64,000 nt of DNA, from the NCBI GenBank assembly GCA_010909165.1, contig MU008207.1, forward strand, positions 301,983 to 365,982. Reading direction: 5' to 3'. Source of the DNA: Anthoceros angustus. Its lineage: Eukaryota > Streptophyta > Anthocerotopsida > Anthocerotales > Anthocerotaceae. The notes beneath the pieces are model-generated. The model did not search any database and had not been told where the DNA came from. It was given only the letters and a program-made list of their open reading frames with translations. Shown piece after piece: positions 1-9,416 of the stretch (position 1 is its first letter; each line of letters starts with the position of its first letter). Made by a program: the position numbers and the translations under genes.

Positions 1-617
1 CTGAGAACATGCTATTGTCTTGTGAGGGCCAAAGTGATATGGTGGGATTGATTGCTTTTTTGAATGCCTGCAAAAGCTACGGGGATATAGAGAGGGCGAT
101 GTGGTGTTTTGAAAGCATTGTTAGGCTGGACCCCCAGGAGGCGCCAGCATATGTGATCATGGCCAATGCCTATGCAGATGCAGGTAGGTGGACTGGTGTA
201 GACAGGATTGAAACACAGAGACTGGCAGCAGGAGCTAACAAGAAACCTGCAGTGGCGAGCATTGAGGTGAATAAGCAGATACATAGATTTCTGGTGGGAG
301 AAAGGAGAGGATATTGCGCTTAAGGAAGAGAGCACGAATGCACATCTGAAGCAGCAAGGAGGCCACGCACCTCATACAAAGTTGGTGTTGAGACCACTGT
401 GTGAGAAGGAAAAGGAAGATGCGCTTTGTGGGCATGCTGAGAAGCTGGGACGCCTCTGGTGATAACGAAGAATCTTCGCATGTGCAGCGACTGCCACAGT
501 TCCACAGAGATCATGTCAAATCTTGAACAGAGGGACATTGTTGTAAGGAATGGGTACCGTGTGCATCGGTTCGTGAATGGTTGTTGCAGTTGTAAGGGTC
601 GACCGTTAGAAAAATGA
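1..617 (+). pseudogene. PPR RNA-editing factor, E and DYW (KGRP-ending) 3' end, frameshifted
   Basis: Plant PPR proteins of this class bind organelle transcripts and edit single pyrimidines. The first 104 residues read as the E/E+ motifs that follow the PPR array, with matches such as LDPQEAPAYVIMANAYADAG and a later IEVNKQIHRFLVG. After a stop at 321-323 a shifted frame (about 360-460) gives a DYW-domain piece with HAEKL, the HxE zinc/active-site motif. The first frame then resumes (462-617) with NLRMCSDCH, the CxxC zinc pair, and a tail reading CCSCKGRP followed by LEK and a stop. The roughly 15 residues usually found between HSEKLAIAFGL and ITKNLR are missing. The end KGRP instead of GDYW is the variant linked to U-to-C editing lineages. 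The start lies outside the window. Because two frame changes and an internal deletion are needed, I call it a pseudogene; sequencing error is the alternative. Confidence 0.85.
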
Positions 618-1258
618 TAAACTAGCCAGTGTCTCCAGAGAACATTCTTTCTTTTCTTGGGGTTTGTATATGCTTGCTCAACTGCATCCTTGTCCAAGCT
701 GAGACATGGACATACATAGATCGTTTATTTCTTGGGGGTGAACTTAGTTAACCCAAGAGTGTTCGAAGCGTCTCGATTTGAGACTTCAATACTACTGTTC
801 ATTGTGTGTAAAAAAACTAATCGGAATCAAAGCGCGACATCACTGTGGTTTGGTTGCCACCCCAGTCTGATATCCAGCAAAACAGATGTATTCCATGTCG
901 GATATGCTTGTGGGCAGGTTGTACTAAAAACCATGTCAGTAAATAAGCCTTTCTGTGGAACTTATGCACACTTTTTTGAGAGTGCGCCGGTTGTCCAGCG
1001 CACTCTTGCCAAACATATTCTGTCGGGAAAGGACAAAGTGCCAGCATCATGTACAAAACAAAACATAACATATTCAAAACAATTTTAGAGGTCTTTTCAA
1101 GTAGAGTCAAAGATGGGAGATGCACCGGTTGACCAGGGCAGAGCCCCAACTATCTACAAGTCTTGGCTCCCTAGAGGGTCCTCTACATCCACCAAATTAA
1201 CCTCTAAGTCTGGCACCGCTTACATTTTCAAAGCCCCTTCCGTCAACGGTTATCACCT
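618..1258. other. No recognisable gene
   Basis: The stretch holds a few short open frames on both strands but none with a motif I recognise. It is probably 3' flank of the PPR gene up to the methyltransferase fragment. I see no LTR, tRNA or repeat shared with the rest of the window. Confidence 0.5.
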
Positions 1259-1702
1259 TCAACCAAAGTAAAATGTCGGGCCTCTGTTATGCGAGAGACA
1301 GTGTCGCTTTTCATCCCAAATAATCAATGCTAACAGCTCTTCAACTGGCCGGTCGTCTCGAGGTCTGTGGAGTCCTTCATTCTCACCCTTCTTTCCAAGA
1401 AAGTTGTACACTTGCATTTTCCGGTCAATGCTACCATCTGCACAGATCTCCTTTGCCCAAAACTTGCCAGGCCCCCGCAAAAACTTATTTGTTGTAATTT
1501 CTTCGAACTCGTCCGGCAGCCGCTCTAACCCGTTGACTCTTTGGGACATATACATTGTGCATTGCGCGTCTTTGTCTATGGCCACAACGTTCCTTTTCCG
1601 CTCGATGTCTGCAACCAAAAATGACCCTGATCCCGCATAGGTGTCAACAACCCGGTTGCCTTCACTGGAGAACATGTTCACCAACATGCCCAATAACCCC
1701 AA
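1259..1702 (-). pseudogene. DNA methyltransferase-like C-terminal fragment (N4/N6 type)
   Basis: The 147-codon open frame carries VVDTYAGSGSFLVADIE at residues 18-34 and VVAIDKDAQ at about 39-47. These match the AdoMet-binding motif I (D-x-F/Y-x-G-S-G) and following acidic strand of the N6-adenine/N4-cytosine DNA methyltransferase superfamily. The C-terminal position of motif I suits the beta class, in which the catalytic DPPY/SPPY motif lies upstream; that part is absent. Downstream come lysine- and glycine-rich segments (FLRGPGKFWAKEICADG, then FLGKKGE) that I do not recognise. Immediately upstream of the open frame, at 1,703, the sequence switches to a Copia integrase on the opposite strand, so the gene was cut by a transposon or carried by one. 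Identity to a plant N4-cytosine methyltransferase is an inference. Confidence 0.6.
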
Positions 1703-2330
1703 AGGTTTGTGAGGGGAGGTTGCCTATACGATTTTGGGCTGAAGCGGTGCAAGTTTCAACATACCTCCAAAACTGAACTGTTGTTTCTTCTCTGCAAGGA
1801 CTAACCCCCTTTGAAGCGTGGACGGGATCGAAGCCCGATTTGTCCCATCTTCGAAGTATTGAGTGAGTAGCATCGTCGCTACGCCACAAATTTAAACGAA
1901 TCTAAGAGACACATCTTCATTGGCTACACAGCAGGAATACACGGGTACAAGCATTTTGAACCTACCTCTCGCAGAGTTGTGCATGCTCGAACAGTTGCAT
2001 TCGATGAAGAGTCTGTTTTGAAGCCACCAGATCCAGCCTGTATAGACCCTGTTAGTGTTCTTGAGTCTGAATCTGTTGAGCTGGATATACATGAAGATGT
2101 TTCTTCTGGTGGAGATGGTGTTGTTGATGTTGTTGATTTTCCCAGTTTTGATCCATCCTATGCTGATCCTGTTCTTGGGACTCCCTCTGTCTTAGATCTA
2201 GTTCCACCCATCCATGCTCCTGGTCCAGCCCTTGTTAATGCCCCTTTCTTATTACCTGAGGCCGAAGATATGCCCGACATTGTTGATCCTGTATCCACTA
2301 CTACACATCGGGTGTTTTTATGACGGGAGC
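1703..2330 (+). pseudogene. Copia integrase C-terminal fragment
   Basis: In shifting frames the sequence reads LPIRFWAEAVQVSTYLQN, then TPFEAWTGSKPDLSHLR, then an HSRR/VVHARTVAFDEESV segment. These are the conserved end of a Ty1/Copia integrase and the start of the spacer before reverse transcriptase. An open frame from 1,979 to 2,323 continues as an acidic, proline- and valine-rich spacer (repeated DP, VD and SxxL units), typical of that region. No RT follows: at about 2,330 the sequence changes to Gypsy gag. No LTR is attached. Confidence 0.75.
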
Positions 2331-2334
2331 AGTA

Positions 2335-3260
2335 CAACGTGGGGTGCTTCGGTAAAGAACCAAGCTCCACGAAGGTCTCCTTCACCGGCGAGACAGTTGG
2401 TGTATTGCTTAATTTGTCATCAGACGGGGCACACCAACAGGGAATGTATTCGTGCACCACGGCATGCTGTGAATCATGTGGAAACCGTCATGCCCGGGGA
2501 CTATTGGTATGTGGATGAAGCTTACCAGGTGCAAGCAGACACTGGAAGTCGGCCACCTCAATCAATGAGGGCGACTTACCAACCTACTACACCAGTTCCC
2601 TCGAGGTATGCATCGCGACCGACATCACCGGGGCCATGGAGACCGGATGCATCACAAAGGCCGATGACAATTCCGCAGGGATGTTGTTATAATTGCGGAG
2701 CACTCGGACACTACTTAAACGATTGCCCAAAACCTCGAAAGCAAGTGGGTTATGTGCCCTTTTGTCAGGTATGCAAGGATTTGGGGCATAAAATGGGAGA
2801 TCCCAGGTGTTCGGGAGTGGCGCGAGTGGCACCAACGCGATCAGGGGCCAGGTTCACGGAGCCTGTGACAGAGGAAACACGAACCAACCCCGAAACCGCG
2901 ATTACAGTGACCACGACGCCCGTGCTGAAGGTGGAGGCGGAATACGACGTTCTCGACGAACCTAGTGTAACATCAGGAAATGTGGAAGAGGGGTATGAAG
3001 GAGAGATGAGCGCGGATGAAGAGTTGATGGTGGCCAAGGTGACCACCAGGTCGGAGCGGCAGGAGAAAGGTCAAAGGTCGGGAAAAGGGCGCGACCAGGA
3101 GGAAAGGAAGCGGAGGAAGGTGAGGGATGACTCCCCTTGGCCTCCCGGAGCAGCTGGCTGGTGTCCAGCCTCAAGAGCAGGAGGAATGGGCCACCCTCAC
3201 CAACGCAGGCAGGCACTACCAGCTGTAGTTTGGCACCCCTGGTAGGCGGGCTACCACGGT
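2335..3260 (+). pseudogene. Ty3/Gypsy gag fragment with three zinc knuckles
   Basis: The frame from about 2,350 starts with VKNQAPRRSPSP, the same sequence found on the minus strand of element C near 37.9 kb. Zinc knuckles follow: CLICHQTGHTNREC, CYNCGALGHYLNDC and CQVCKDLGHKMGDPRC. They would bind genomic RNA during particle assembly. A charged tail (KGRDQEERKRRKVRDDS) precedes the stop at 3,243. The frame begins exactly where the gag half on the opposite strand (4.63-4.98 kb) breaks off, so this piece has been inverted relative to its own 5' half. The upstream part of the long open frame belongs to the Copia spacer and is not gag. Confidence 0.8.
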
Positions 3261-4190
3261 GCGGCCCAGAGGAAGGGGAAGGAAGGAGGAACGGACCGCA
3301 TTTCCTCCCGATATCAGCCGCAAAGTGGCGGCAATGCTAGAGGAGGAGCTGAATAGACTCATCCAGCGTGTGAAGAAGAAGGTAGCGGAGCAAGAAGTCG
3401 TTGATCCACCGGGTATGGAGTCCCACCCGACAGGAGGGACCATAGATTCGGGAAGTTTACCAATAAGGTCGGAGGTGACCAGCGTCAGGGCTGCAAACGG
3501 GGAGGAAGATTTGTTAGATAAGATCTCCGGGTAACGCGCATTGCTTGACCCGAATTTGTAGTCGACTTGAGATTTATGCGTCCAAGATCCCGCAAGATTG
3601 TAAAGGAAGCGATCAGGGGAATCCCTGAGGCTATGGGGACGAGGAAGCGGCCGGTGGAGGTAAATGTGGTCGAACTTGTTGATTTGGGGGCACCCGAAAT
3701 TGAAGTTGAAATTGCAGGATGCTTGGTGCCCAATGTGCCATTGGATTCGGGATTGGGAGTCAACTTGATGACGGAGGAGACAGCTCATCAGCTTGGATTC
3801 ACTGAGTTTCACCCGGCCCGAGTGTTTTTGCGGATGGCCGACCAAACGAGGAGGAAGCCGAGTGTTGAGAAACATACCAATCGCTGATTGGGGTCTCACC
3901 TTCCACCTTACCTACATGAGGCCGTCGGATTTAGGCTACAAGGTTTTGATAGGCAGGCCTTGGTCGTATGGTATTACGTGTCTTTGATTTGATCATGACA
4001 TCACGTTTAAGTCGAGTAGGGTAGAACCTGCTGAGTTCGCTTTATGTCATGGAGCAAGGCTTCCTATGAGGGGGAGTCTGCGCTACAGTCTGATGGGTAC
4101 ACCTCAGGTAGCACGGGGGTAAGCTCCTCGAGCAGTGACCGAGCTTACCGGGGACCTTCAGTAACGTGAATCTTTACCGGGACTTACTGT
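3261..4190 (+). pseudogene. Ty3/Gypsy aspartic protease region
   Basis: Open frames cover a lysine-rich linker (AAMLEEELNRLIQRVKKKV, 3.3 kb) and then a retropepsin-like domain: VVELVDLGAPEIEVEIAGCL, catalytic DSGLGVNLM, and downstream YKVLIGRPWSYG. The canonical D-T/S-G triad is present as DSG. Homology to element C (36.3 to 35.7 kb, minus strand) can be followed to about 4,190, where the C-like sequence stops. Frameshifts lie near 3,240, 3,530 and 3,890. It is the continuation of the gag fragment just upstream. Confidence 0.8.
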
Positions 4191-4630
4191 CAAAGCCATC
4201 AATTAGGGTTGCATGCTGGGGGCTCGGTTCTTGTATGCATGTGCGATTACATTTCCATTTGCAGGCTGGACAATGGCCTGCCGGAGAAGGCCGGTGTCAA
4301 AGGGCGTGCGCACTGGAGATCCCTCAGCCTTGTCATCAGATTGCATTCAAGTTTTTGTGTTTGGAGTTCGGCCTTCACAAGTACTGTGATCCTATTGGGC
4401 GCGATGGTCTCAAGTATGTACGGTCTAACTTTGATGAAAAGGGTTTCCGAGAACAAAGACGATTGTGCTGCACTTTCTGCAGAGGTATTCGAAGTGAACG
4501 GATTGCACAACCAGCCCACTGCTAGCCGCGATGAGACACGGTGCAAATCGAAGTCCAACTTTGTACAAGCCTGAGACGGGCGGAATTAAATTCCGATATC
4601 ATATCACAGTCGGAGAGGCGCCACAGCTAA
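4191..4630. other. No recognisable gene
   Basis: Open frames of 100-120 codons overlap on both strands but resemble nothing I know. The sequence sits between the end of the protease homology and the inversion breakpoint near 4,630, so it may be a decayed RT-upstream spacer or unrelated DNA. Confidence 0.4.
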
Positions 4631-4975
4631 AACCACGTCGCCTTGACCTCTAATTCGGTCAATCTCTTCGTTAAAGCCTCCACTTGTCCAGCAATTCCGC
4701 CTCCTGTTGTGGATGTCTCTCCTTTCTCCATTCGACGAACCGTCTTCCCTTCCTCTCCTTCTCCAACGCGCGTTCCGCCTCTTCCTGTCTCTTCTTGACC
4801 TTCTCCAGGTCCTTCTTCATTCGCAGCTTGTGGCGCGACTTTTCGCGGACGGCCAGCCGGGCGCGCACGATCCCGTGTCGTTGTAGTAAGGGGTCCGCAC
4901 CCAAGAGAATGATGGGCTCCGTTTGTCGCGTTTCAATCGTTTCGGACCGTTTCGAACTCCAACACCTACGTTTAT
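4631..4975 (-). pseudogene. Ty3/Gypsy gag N-terminal half (coiled, charged)
   Basis: The minus-strand frame reads KKRQEEAERALEKERKGRR followed by VEWRKERHPQQEAELLDKW. Element C has the same segment just before its zinc knuckles (QKRQEEAERALEKERKGRR near 38.1 kb). The heptad-like E/K/R pattern suggests a coiled coil. The homology stops at about 4,630, and the sequence that should follow is on the plus strand from 2,340. Upstream on the minus strand it touches an LTR of the B family. Confidence 0.75.
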
Positions 4976-5659
4976 CGTTTCCGCTACTATCTACTCGTGA
5001 TGTCCAAGCAAGGCGGTGAGGCCAAAAGTTTAAGGACTCGTTCGCGTCCGTATCATTCCAATCTGTCCCTCGTACTTCTAGTCCGTCCCTCTTACCACTC
5101 TCGCTACACTCATCTAAAATCACTCACGCCAAAATCTCCACATCTCTCGCAACACTCAATGTCCTTTGGAAAAAATGGGCGGGCTACGTGGTCCAGACCT
5201 CCTCCGTCGTTCACCGGGCCTCTCCGTCCGGGCTCTACACGCCCTCCCAGAGTTCCTCCGGCTCAACCGTTCCGGTCCACCCAACGTCGGTTCACTGCTC
5301 TGGACGAGTAAGGGTCCCCGGTCGTTCGTCCCTGCACACACCACCACACGTTAGGGTCCGTCACGAGGACCTGGATCTCTCCGGAGCTATCGTGCCTGCT
5401 CAGTGACCTAGGACTCACGTTAGCAAGAAGACGCACAAGGGTCTGCAAGGAAACGCGGCATCAACACCAAGAGAAGATACTTTACTAGGGCAGCCTCAGC
5501 CCTCTTATACTACGCCCAAGGTCGTCGTCTTTATTACACTCCTATTATTTGGTGGCCATTTCGGTGGTTCAGGCCGCCTACTATCTCCTTATTCCGCCCT
5601 ATCTATGCCGTCGGTGTGGGTTGCTCTGGTTCATACCTAGCGTGGCCATATACGACAAT
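4976..5659 (-). repeat. LTR of family B (minus orientation)
   Basis: This block is the reverse complement of the LTR at 50.58-51.1 kb. Shared landmarks are the GGACGGACTAGA stretch, the GTATAAGAGG promoter box (TATAAG at 5,509-5,504 on the minus strand) and the start next to the ATCATCCGATTG motif. The start of the LTR on the minus strand is TGTCGTATATGG at about 5,659. The other end is approximate. No second LTR of this family in the same orientation lies nearby, so it is a fragment or solo LTR. Confidence 0.65.
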
Positions 5660-5795
5660 TGCGGTGCACCCAATCGGATGATCCGCGGGCCTACCTCCTC
5701 GAGACTCTCTCGAGCTACGGCGGCACGACAGCGATCACCACCAAGTCCTCCTCCCTCCTCTCTTGCCATGGTGGGCCCTCGTCAGGGCCTCTAAG
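5660..5795 (-). mobile_element. Remnant of the internal region upstream of a family B LTR
   Basis: Read on the minus strand, this piece matches the sequence just before the family B LTR at 50.45-50.58 kb, including CGGATCATCCGATTG a few bases ahead of the LTR start. It shows that at least a little of the internal region is attached to the LTR, so the neighbouring repeat is not a clean solo LTR. Confidence 0.5.
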
Positions 5796-6840
5796 AGATG
5801 GTGTCATGAAAGACAAAGCACTGTGTGGGACATGGGAGAATCCCGGCAGTATACTGGATGAGTCCCAATTCCGCCATACTCGGGACTGTCCCACCTACAA
5901 TTGAGCAGCGGACGACTCGAGGTAAGGAAGAGTGTTTACTGAATGAAAGGAGCATATGGACACAATATTCTATTATGGATATTTGCAGAATATGCTAGTA
6001 TAGAAATTCCCTATTTTTAGGACATAAGTGATCAGCTCATTATCAGCCAAGTAGACATGCTAAATAAGCATGTTGGTTGCAAACCGTAAGTTAGAGGACG
6101 GGTTGGCCAAACCGCAGTTGTAGTTAGCGTGCAAACGTGGGAGAAGGGCGCCAAGGCGGATGCGCAGAATGATGGAAAGGCGCTAAACGCCGGTGAGAGG
6201 TGCGCAAACGTGGGCTGGGCGTGAAGATGGCGCTACCGGAGCAAAGATAAGTGGAGGATTAGGGTCATTAGCAGGTTGTTGAAGTCGCGCGCGTGGCATA
6301 GGGGAGCAATCCAAGACCCTTCTTATGCGAAAACAACTGAATGCAATCTTGAATGGAAGCTTAGATTTAGAGCGTGTTTTTGAGCAACGGGATGCTGTGT
6401 GCAGGTGTTGGTGTGATTTTCCAACTCGTAATCGCGCAAACTGCGTGATCCCTCTTCAATGCTAGACAGCATGCTGCAAGCAATGCTGTCCACTTGTTCA
6501 CTTCAACAACTCCTCTCTTGGAAGCATGGAGCCTAGGGGAGACAGCGCAGCAGCAGCGCCGCCAAGCATCTACAGCGAGTAAGCCAGCCTCAAGACACCC
6601 AGCATTGGGTCATGAGCCATTGTTGGTGAGTGCAGGCGGTGACAACAAATATTCAAGTCTGTTGTCCCCAGGGACACCAGTGATTTATTGAGGATTCCAT
6701 CCGTGTTTTTCATTTCGATGGATTTTGTTTGTTCCCATTCGGATCCTTTTTGGGTGAATTTTAGGTTGAAGGCACCTGCTCTCCGTGCACCTTGTTATCA
6801 ATTCGAGGAGGATTTGACCATTCATTGTCTCGTGTTGCTG
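5796..6840. other. No recognisable gene
   Basis: No long open frame or known domain is visible. The stretch from 6,090 to 6,290 has loosely repeated GCGCAAACGTGGG and GGCGCTA units. I see no LTR shared with other parts of the window. Confidence 0.4.
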
Positions 6841-6844
6841 ATTT

Positions 6845-7330
6845 TTGCGGAGAGTGACCACCTTTGTGTTGGCTTTCATGGGTGATGCACCCACGAGTGA
6901 GACCAACGCCACCGACTCAACCCGGGACATTCCCAGCGATTACTCTGGCGAGTGCAGGGCAAGGAGGAGGTGGGCAGCCGAGGAGCGGCGGTGGCGAGAA
7001 GGGACGTTGAGGCGATTCGCCTCCAACACCTCGGCCAGCCACAAGTCCCTGCAGCCTAATTGGTCACCCTTGTCACTGCAAATTTCGCTTGGGGCGTCAA
7101 GCAATTCTGATTCAGAACAGCAGCAAGAGCATCCAGCGCCTGCTAGGAGCATCTCTTTCCCGGGACAGTCCAGAATAGTACCAGACGGATCCAGCCGACA
7201 TTTCGGAGACGGGGCCCAATGATTATTCGATTCGAGACACCATGGAGGGAGGAGGACCATCATACAGACATGAGAGATTCTCGGGAAGGCCAGGTACTCA
7301 GACATTGCGAGATTTCAAGCTGTTTATCAA
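6845..7330 (+). pseudogene. Possible gag-like ORF, N-terminal part
   Basis: The 125-codon frame has an arginine- and tryptophan-rich patch (RARRRWAAEERRWREGTLRRF) and a serine- and glutamine-rich middle. I do not recognise a family. It lies directly before a second frame with gag-like character and in the same orientation, so the two may be one decayed retrotransposon gag. Downstream codons near 7,230-7,345 continue as a short open frame before a stop. Confidence 0.3.
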
Positions 7331-7380
7331 TGGCATGATCAGTAAGTGAAGTTCAAACATGGTTCTGCAATCATTTATAC

Positions 7381-8087
7381 ATGTTTGAGCGATTGGTGGT
7401 ACCTAGCGAGATGAGGCTTTGGACCTATGAGGCGCACGTGGATCTCGCCGTGGCTACGCCTAATCCTCTTTTTCCGAGTGCTTTGCAGTTAGCCTACAAT
7501 GCTAAACTGGCCACGGCAATCAATGCTCACCAGGCAAGCATTGCTACTGGAACTATCGCTGCTACTGTACAACCACCTACGGTTGTTAGCTTGACTGCAG
7601 CAGAGAGGTTGGCGGCCACAGTAGGGGTGGATGAGCACATCTTGACACCTAAGCACACCAATCCGGTGGAGGTGTTCATGGGGATTCTGGAGAAAGCCTT
7701 TCCGCTGAAGACTCCTGAAAAAATTGCAAAGCTTGCATCCTTTGTACGCAAGAAAGGAGAGACATGCATATGACTTTTCGGAGGTTGCAAAAGTGCGTGA
7801 AGGTACGTCATGTGCATCGGGGAGGCGCAGTACAGCGGCATTGGAGGGACTCCTTGTTCCATTTTCAGCTCATCACTTCTCTAGTGGATAAGTATGGTGA
7901 TGACTATACTTTGAGCAGTGCATGAAGAGGCGGGCGCAAGATTGCCTTCTGCGTATGCCTCCCGCCACTCCAAGGCTTTTTCTCACTATCAAAGCATGTT
8001 CACCAGCAAAGGAACGACACCGGGAAGTGGGAGTACAGGATCAGCAAGGGCAGTCCCGGCTAAGCCAGCCAAGGCAGGGGCTGCAGC
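7381..8087 (+). pseudogene. Possible retrotransposon gag remnant
   Basis: The 130-codon frame has a segment AFPLKTPEKIAKLASFVRKK, then, after frame changes, TFRRLQKVREGTS and a tail rich in A, K, P and S. The pattern, a helical core, an arginine-containing strand and a low-complexity basic tail, resembles plant LTR-retrotransposon gag proteins, but no zinc knuckle is visible. The frame runs into the F 3' LTR at 8,088, so F inserted into this older element. The assignment is tentative. Confidence 0.35.
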
Positions 8088-8323
8088 TAAAAGCTAAGAG
8101 AATAGCTATGGCAGGATCAACATGAGAGAGCCAAAGTGACCAAGAGCACAAGCGGAGAGCACAAGAAGCAAAGCGTATGTGAGGAAAAAGGTTTATTGAT
8201 TAATGGAAAGAAACTATCTTATACAAAAAAGGCGAACGGTTATTTAACCGTCAGAAAATGCAAAACTACTTTAAGCGGTTCATAGTTGTAACATAACATA
8301 ACGCTTTTAGGCTATTTCTAATA
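8088..8323 (-). repeat. F 3' LTR
   Basis: Nearly identical to 17,367-17,601. The minus-strand copy starts TATTAGAAATAG and ends GCTTTTA, so the ends are TA...TA rather than TG...CA. A TATAAG box lies at 8,223-8,218. Just outside, on the minus strand, is the purine tract AAGTGGGAG (8,324-8,335), which primes plus-strand DNA synthesis in Copia elements. Confidence 0.85.
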
Positions 8324-8502
8324 CTCCCACTTAGTTGAAGCATGTTTGATCAAAAGGAAATTAAAGCTGATAAATTACCTGTGGTGCTAGCTGTGACAAA
8401 GTACAAATGATGGGTGCACGGTAACATGCCAAACGTGACACTCTCACTCTCGCTTCACTTCAACTTGCCAATTACTCCCCAACGCCCGCTATAACTAGAG
8501 CT

Positions 8503-8652
8503 ATGGCATCCTTGAGTGCCATTGAGCTCATGTCTCTTGTGATCACAGTCTTCTCCCTCGCAATCCTTTGCGCCTGGATATCTTCATCTCCAAGCAGGTG
8601 TGCCCATCAACGTCTTGTGTGGTCGACAATGGACGACGTAACACAAGGCTGA
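8503..8652 (+). CDS. Small ORF with one predicted membrane segment
   Basis: The 49-codon frame starts at an ATG in the context AGCTATGG. Residues 10-27 form a hydrophobic stretch (MSLVITVFSLAILCAWIS), followed by a polar tail with RCAHQR. It looks like a signal anchor, the kind that begins membrane-bound plant enzymes, but no enzyme domain follows. It is antisense to F and sits between F's RNase H and 3' LTR. It could be a first exon of a captured gene or chance. Confidence 0.25.
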   Translation: MASLSAIELMSLVITVFSLAILCAWISSSPSRCAHQRLVWSTMDDVTQG

Positions 8653-8769
8653 TACTGGGTGAGAGAGTGGATTCGATTCAGGAAATTCTCGAAAGCGTCT
8701 TGTCTTCATGCAATGCATTGTCGACTCTAACATAGTCTCCTTGAGTCTCAAGTTGCGGTCCCTGTTCCG

Positions 8770-9006
8770 GTGATAGTTGAGCGAAAGCATGAAGACTCAA
8801 AACTTGACGACAAGGCGTCCCTCGAAGAGTGTCTGCTGCGCCGTGACTTTCACAAGATGGCACAGAAGAGAACACAAGGAAAAAGGAGGCATAGTAGGGG
8901 TGGCCACAGGCCTACTCCAGAAGAGATCTTAGCTTACGAAATCCCTCTTCCGGTGGATTACGATGGCGAGGTCTACATGGAGAAAGAGTGGGGCACAAGC
9001 ACCTAA
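8770..9006 (+). CDS. Hypothetical 78-codon ORF
   Basis: The product is basic in its first half (MAQKRTQGKRRHSRGGHR) and acidic later (PTPEEILAYEIPLPVDYDGE). I recognise no family. It is antisense to F in the same 1-kb stretch as the small membrane ORF. After the stop the reading continues with charged short frames to about 9,270. Whether it is expressed cannot be told from the sequence. Confidence 0.25.
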   Translation: MIVERKHEDSKLDDKASLEECLLRRDFHKMAQKRTQGKRRHSRGGHRPTPEEILAYEIPLPVDYDGEVYMEKEWGTST

Positions 9007-9416
9007 GTCGCTAAGGGTGTGAAGAAAAGCGAGGAAGAGAGGCGAAGAAACACAGAGCCACATATGCGGAGGCGGTGTGGGTCTGCGTGTGGTGACTTAT
9101 AAGTTATGTTGAGAGTCATTGTTTACAAGGGAAGTAATGATCATCCCCGTGGGTTTGTAGCTTTAACAGAGGAGTTTGCCAAGGCCGATAAGGCCAGAGA
9201 AGACCTGGTGAGACACTCAAAACACAACAAACTCAGATTAGAAAAGCAAACCCGAGCTAATGAAATGCCCTTATAGTAGCAGTGAGGATCTCGCAAATAC
9301 CGTGACGATGTTTTTTATGTAATGGTTTTGACAAGGCCTTAGTGAAAGGTTCAAACATTGTCCATGATAGGAACATACGACATAATTACCTCTCCCGGCC
9401 TATTTGGGAATAAAGT

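Noticed and set aside
1259-1702. Bacterial contamination carrying a methyltransferase
   Set aside because: It is directly joined to plant Copia sequence and close to a plant PPR gene. A plant or transposon origin is simpler, though not proven.
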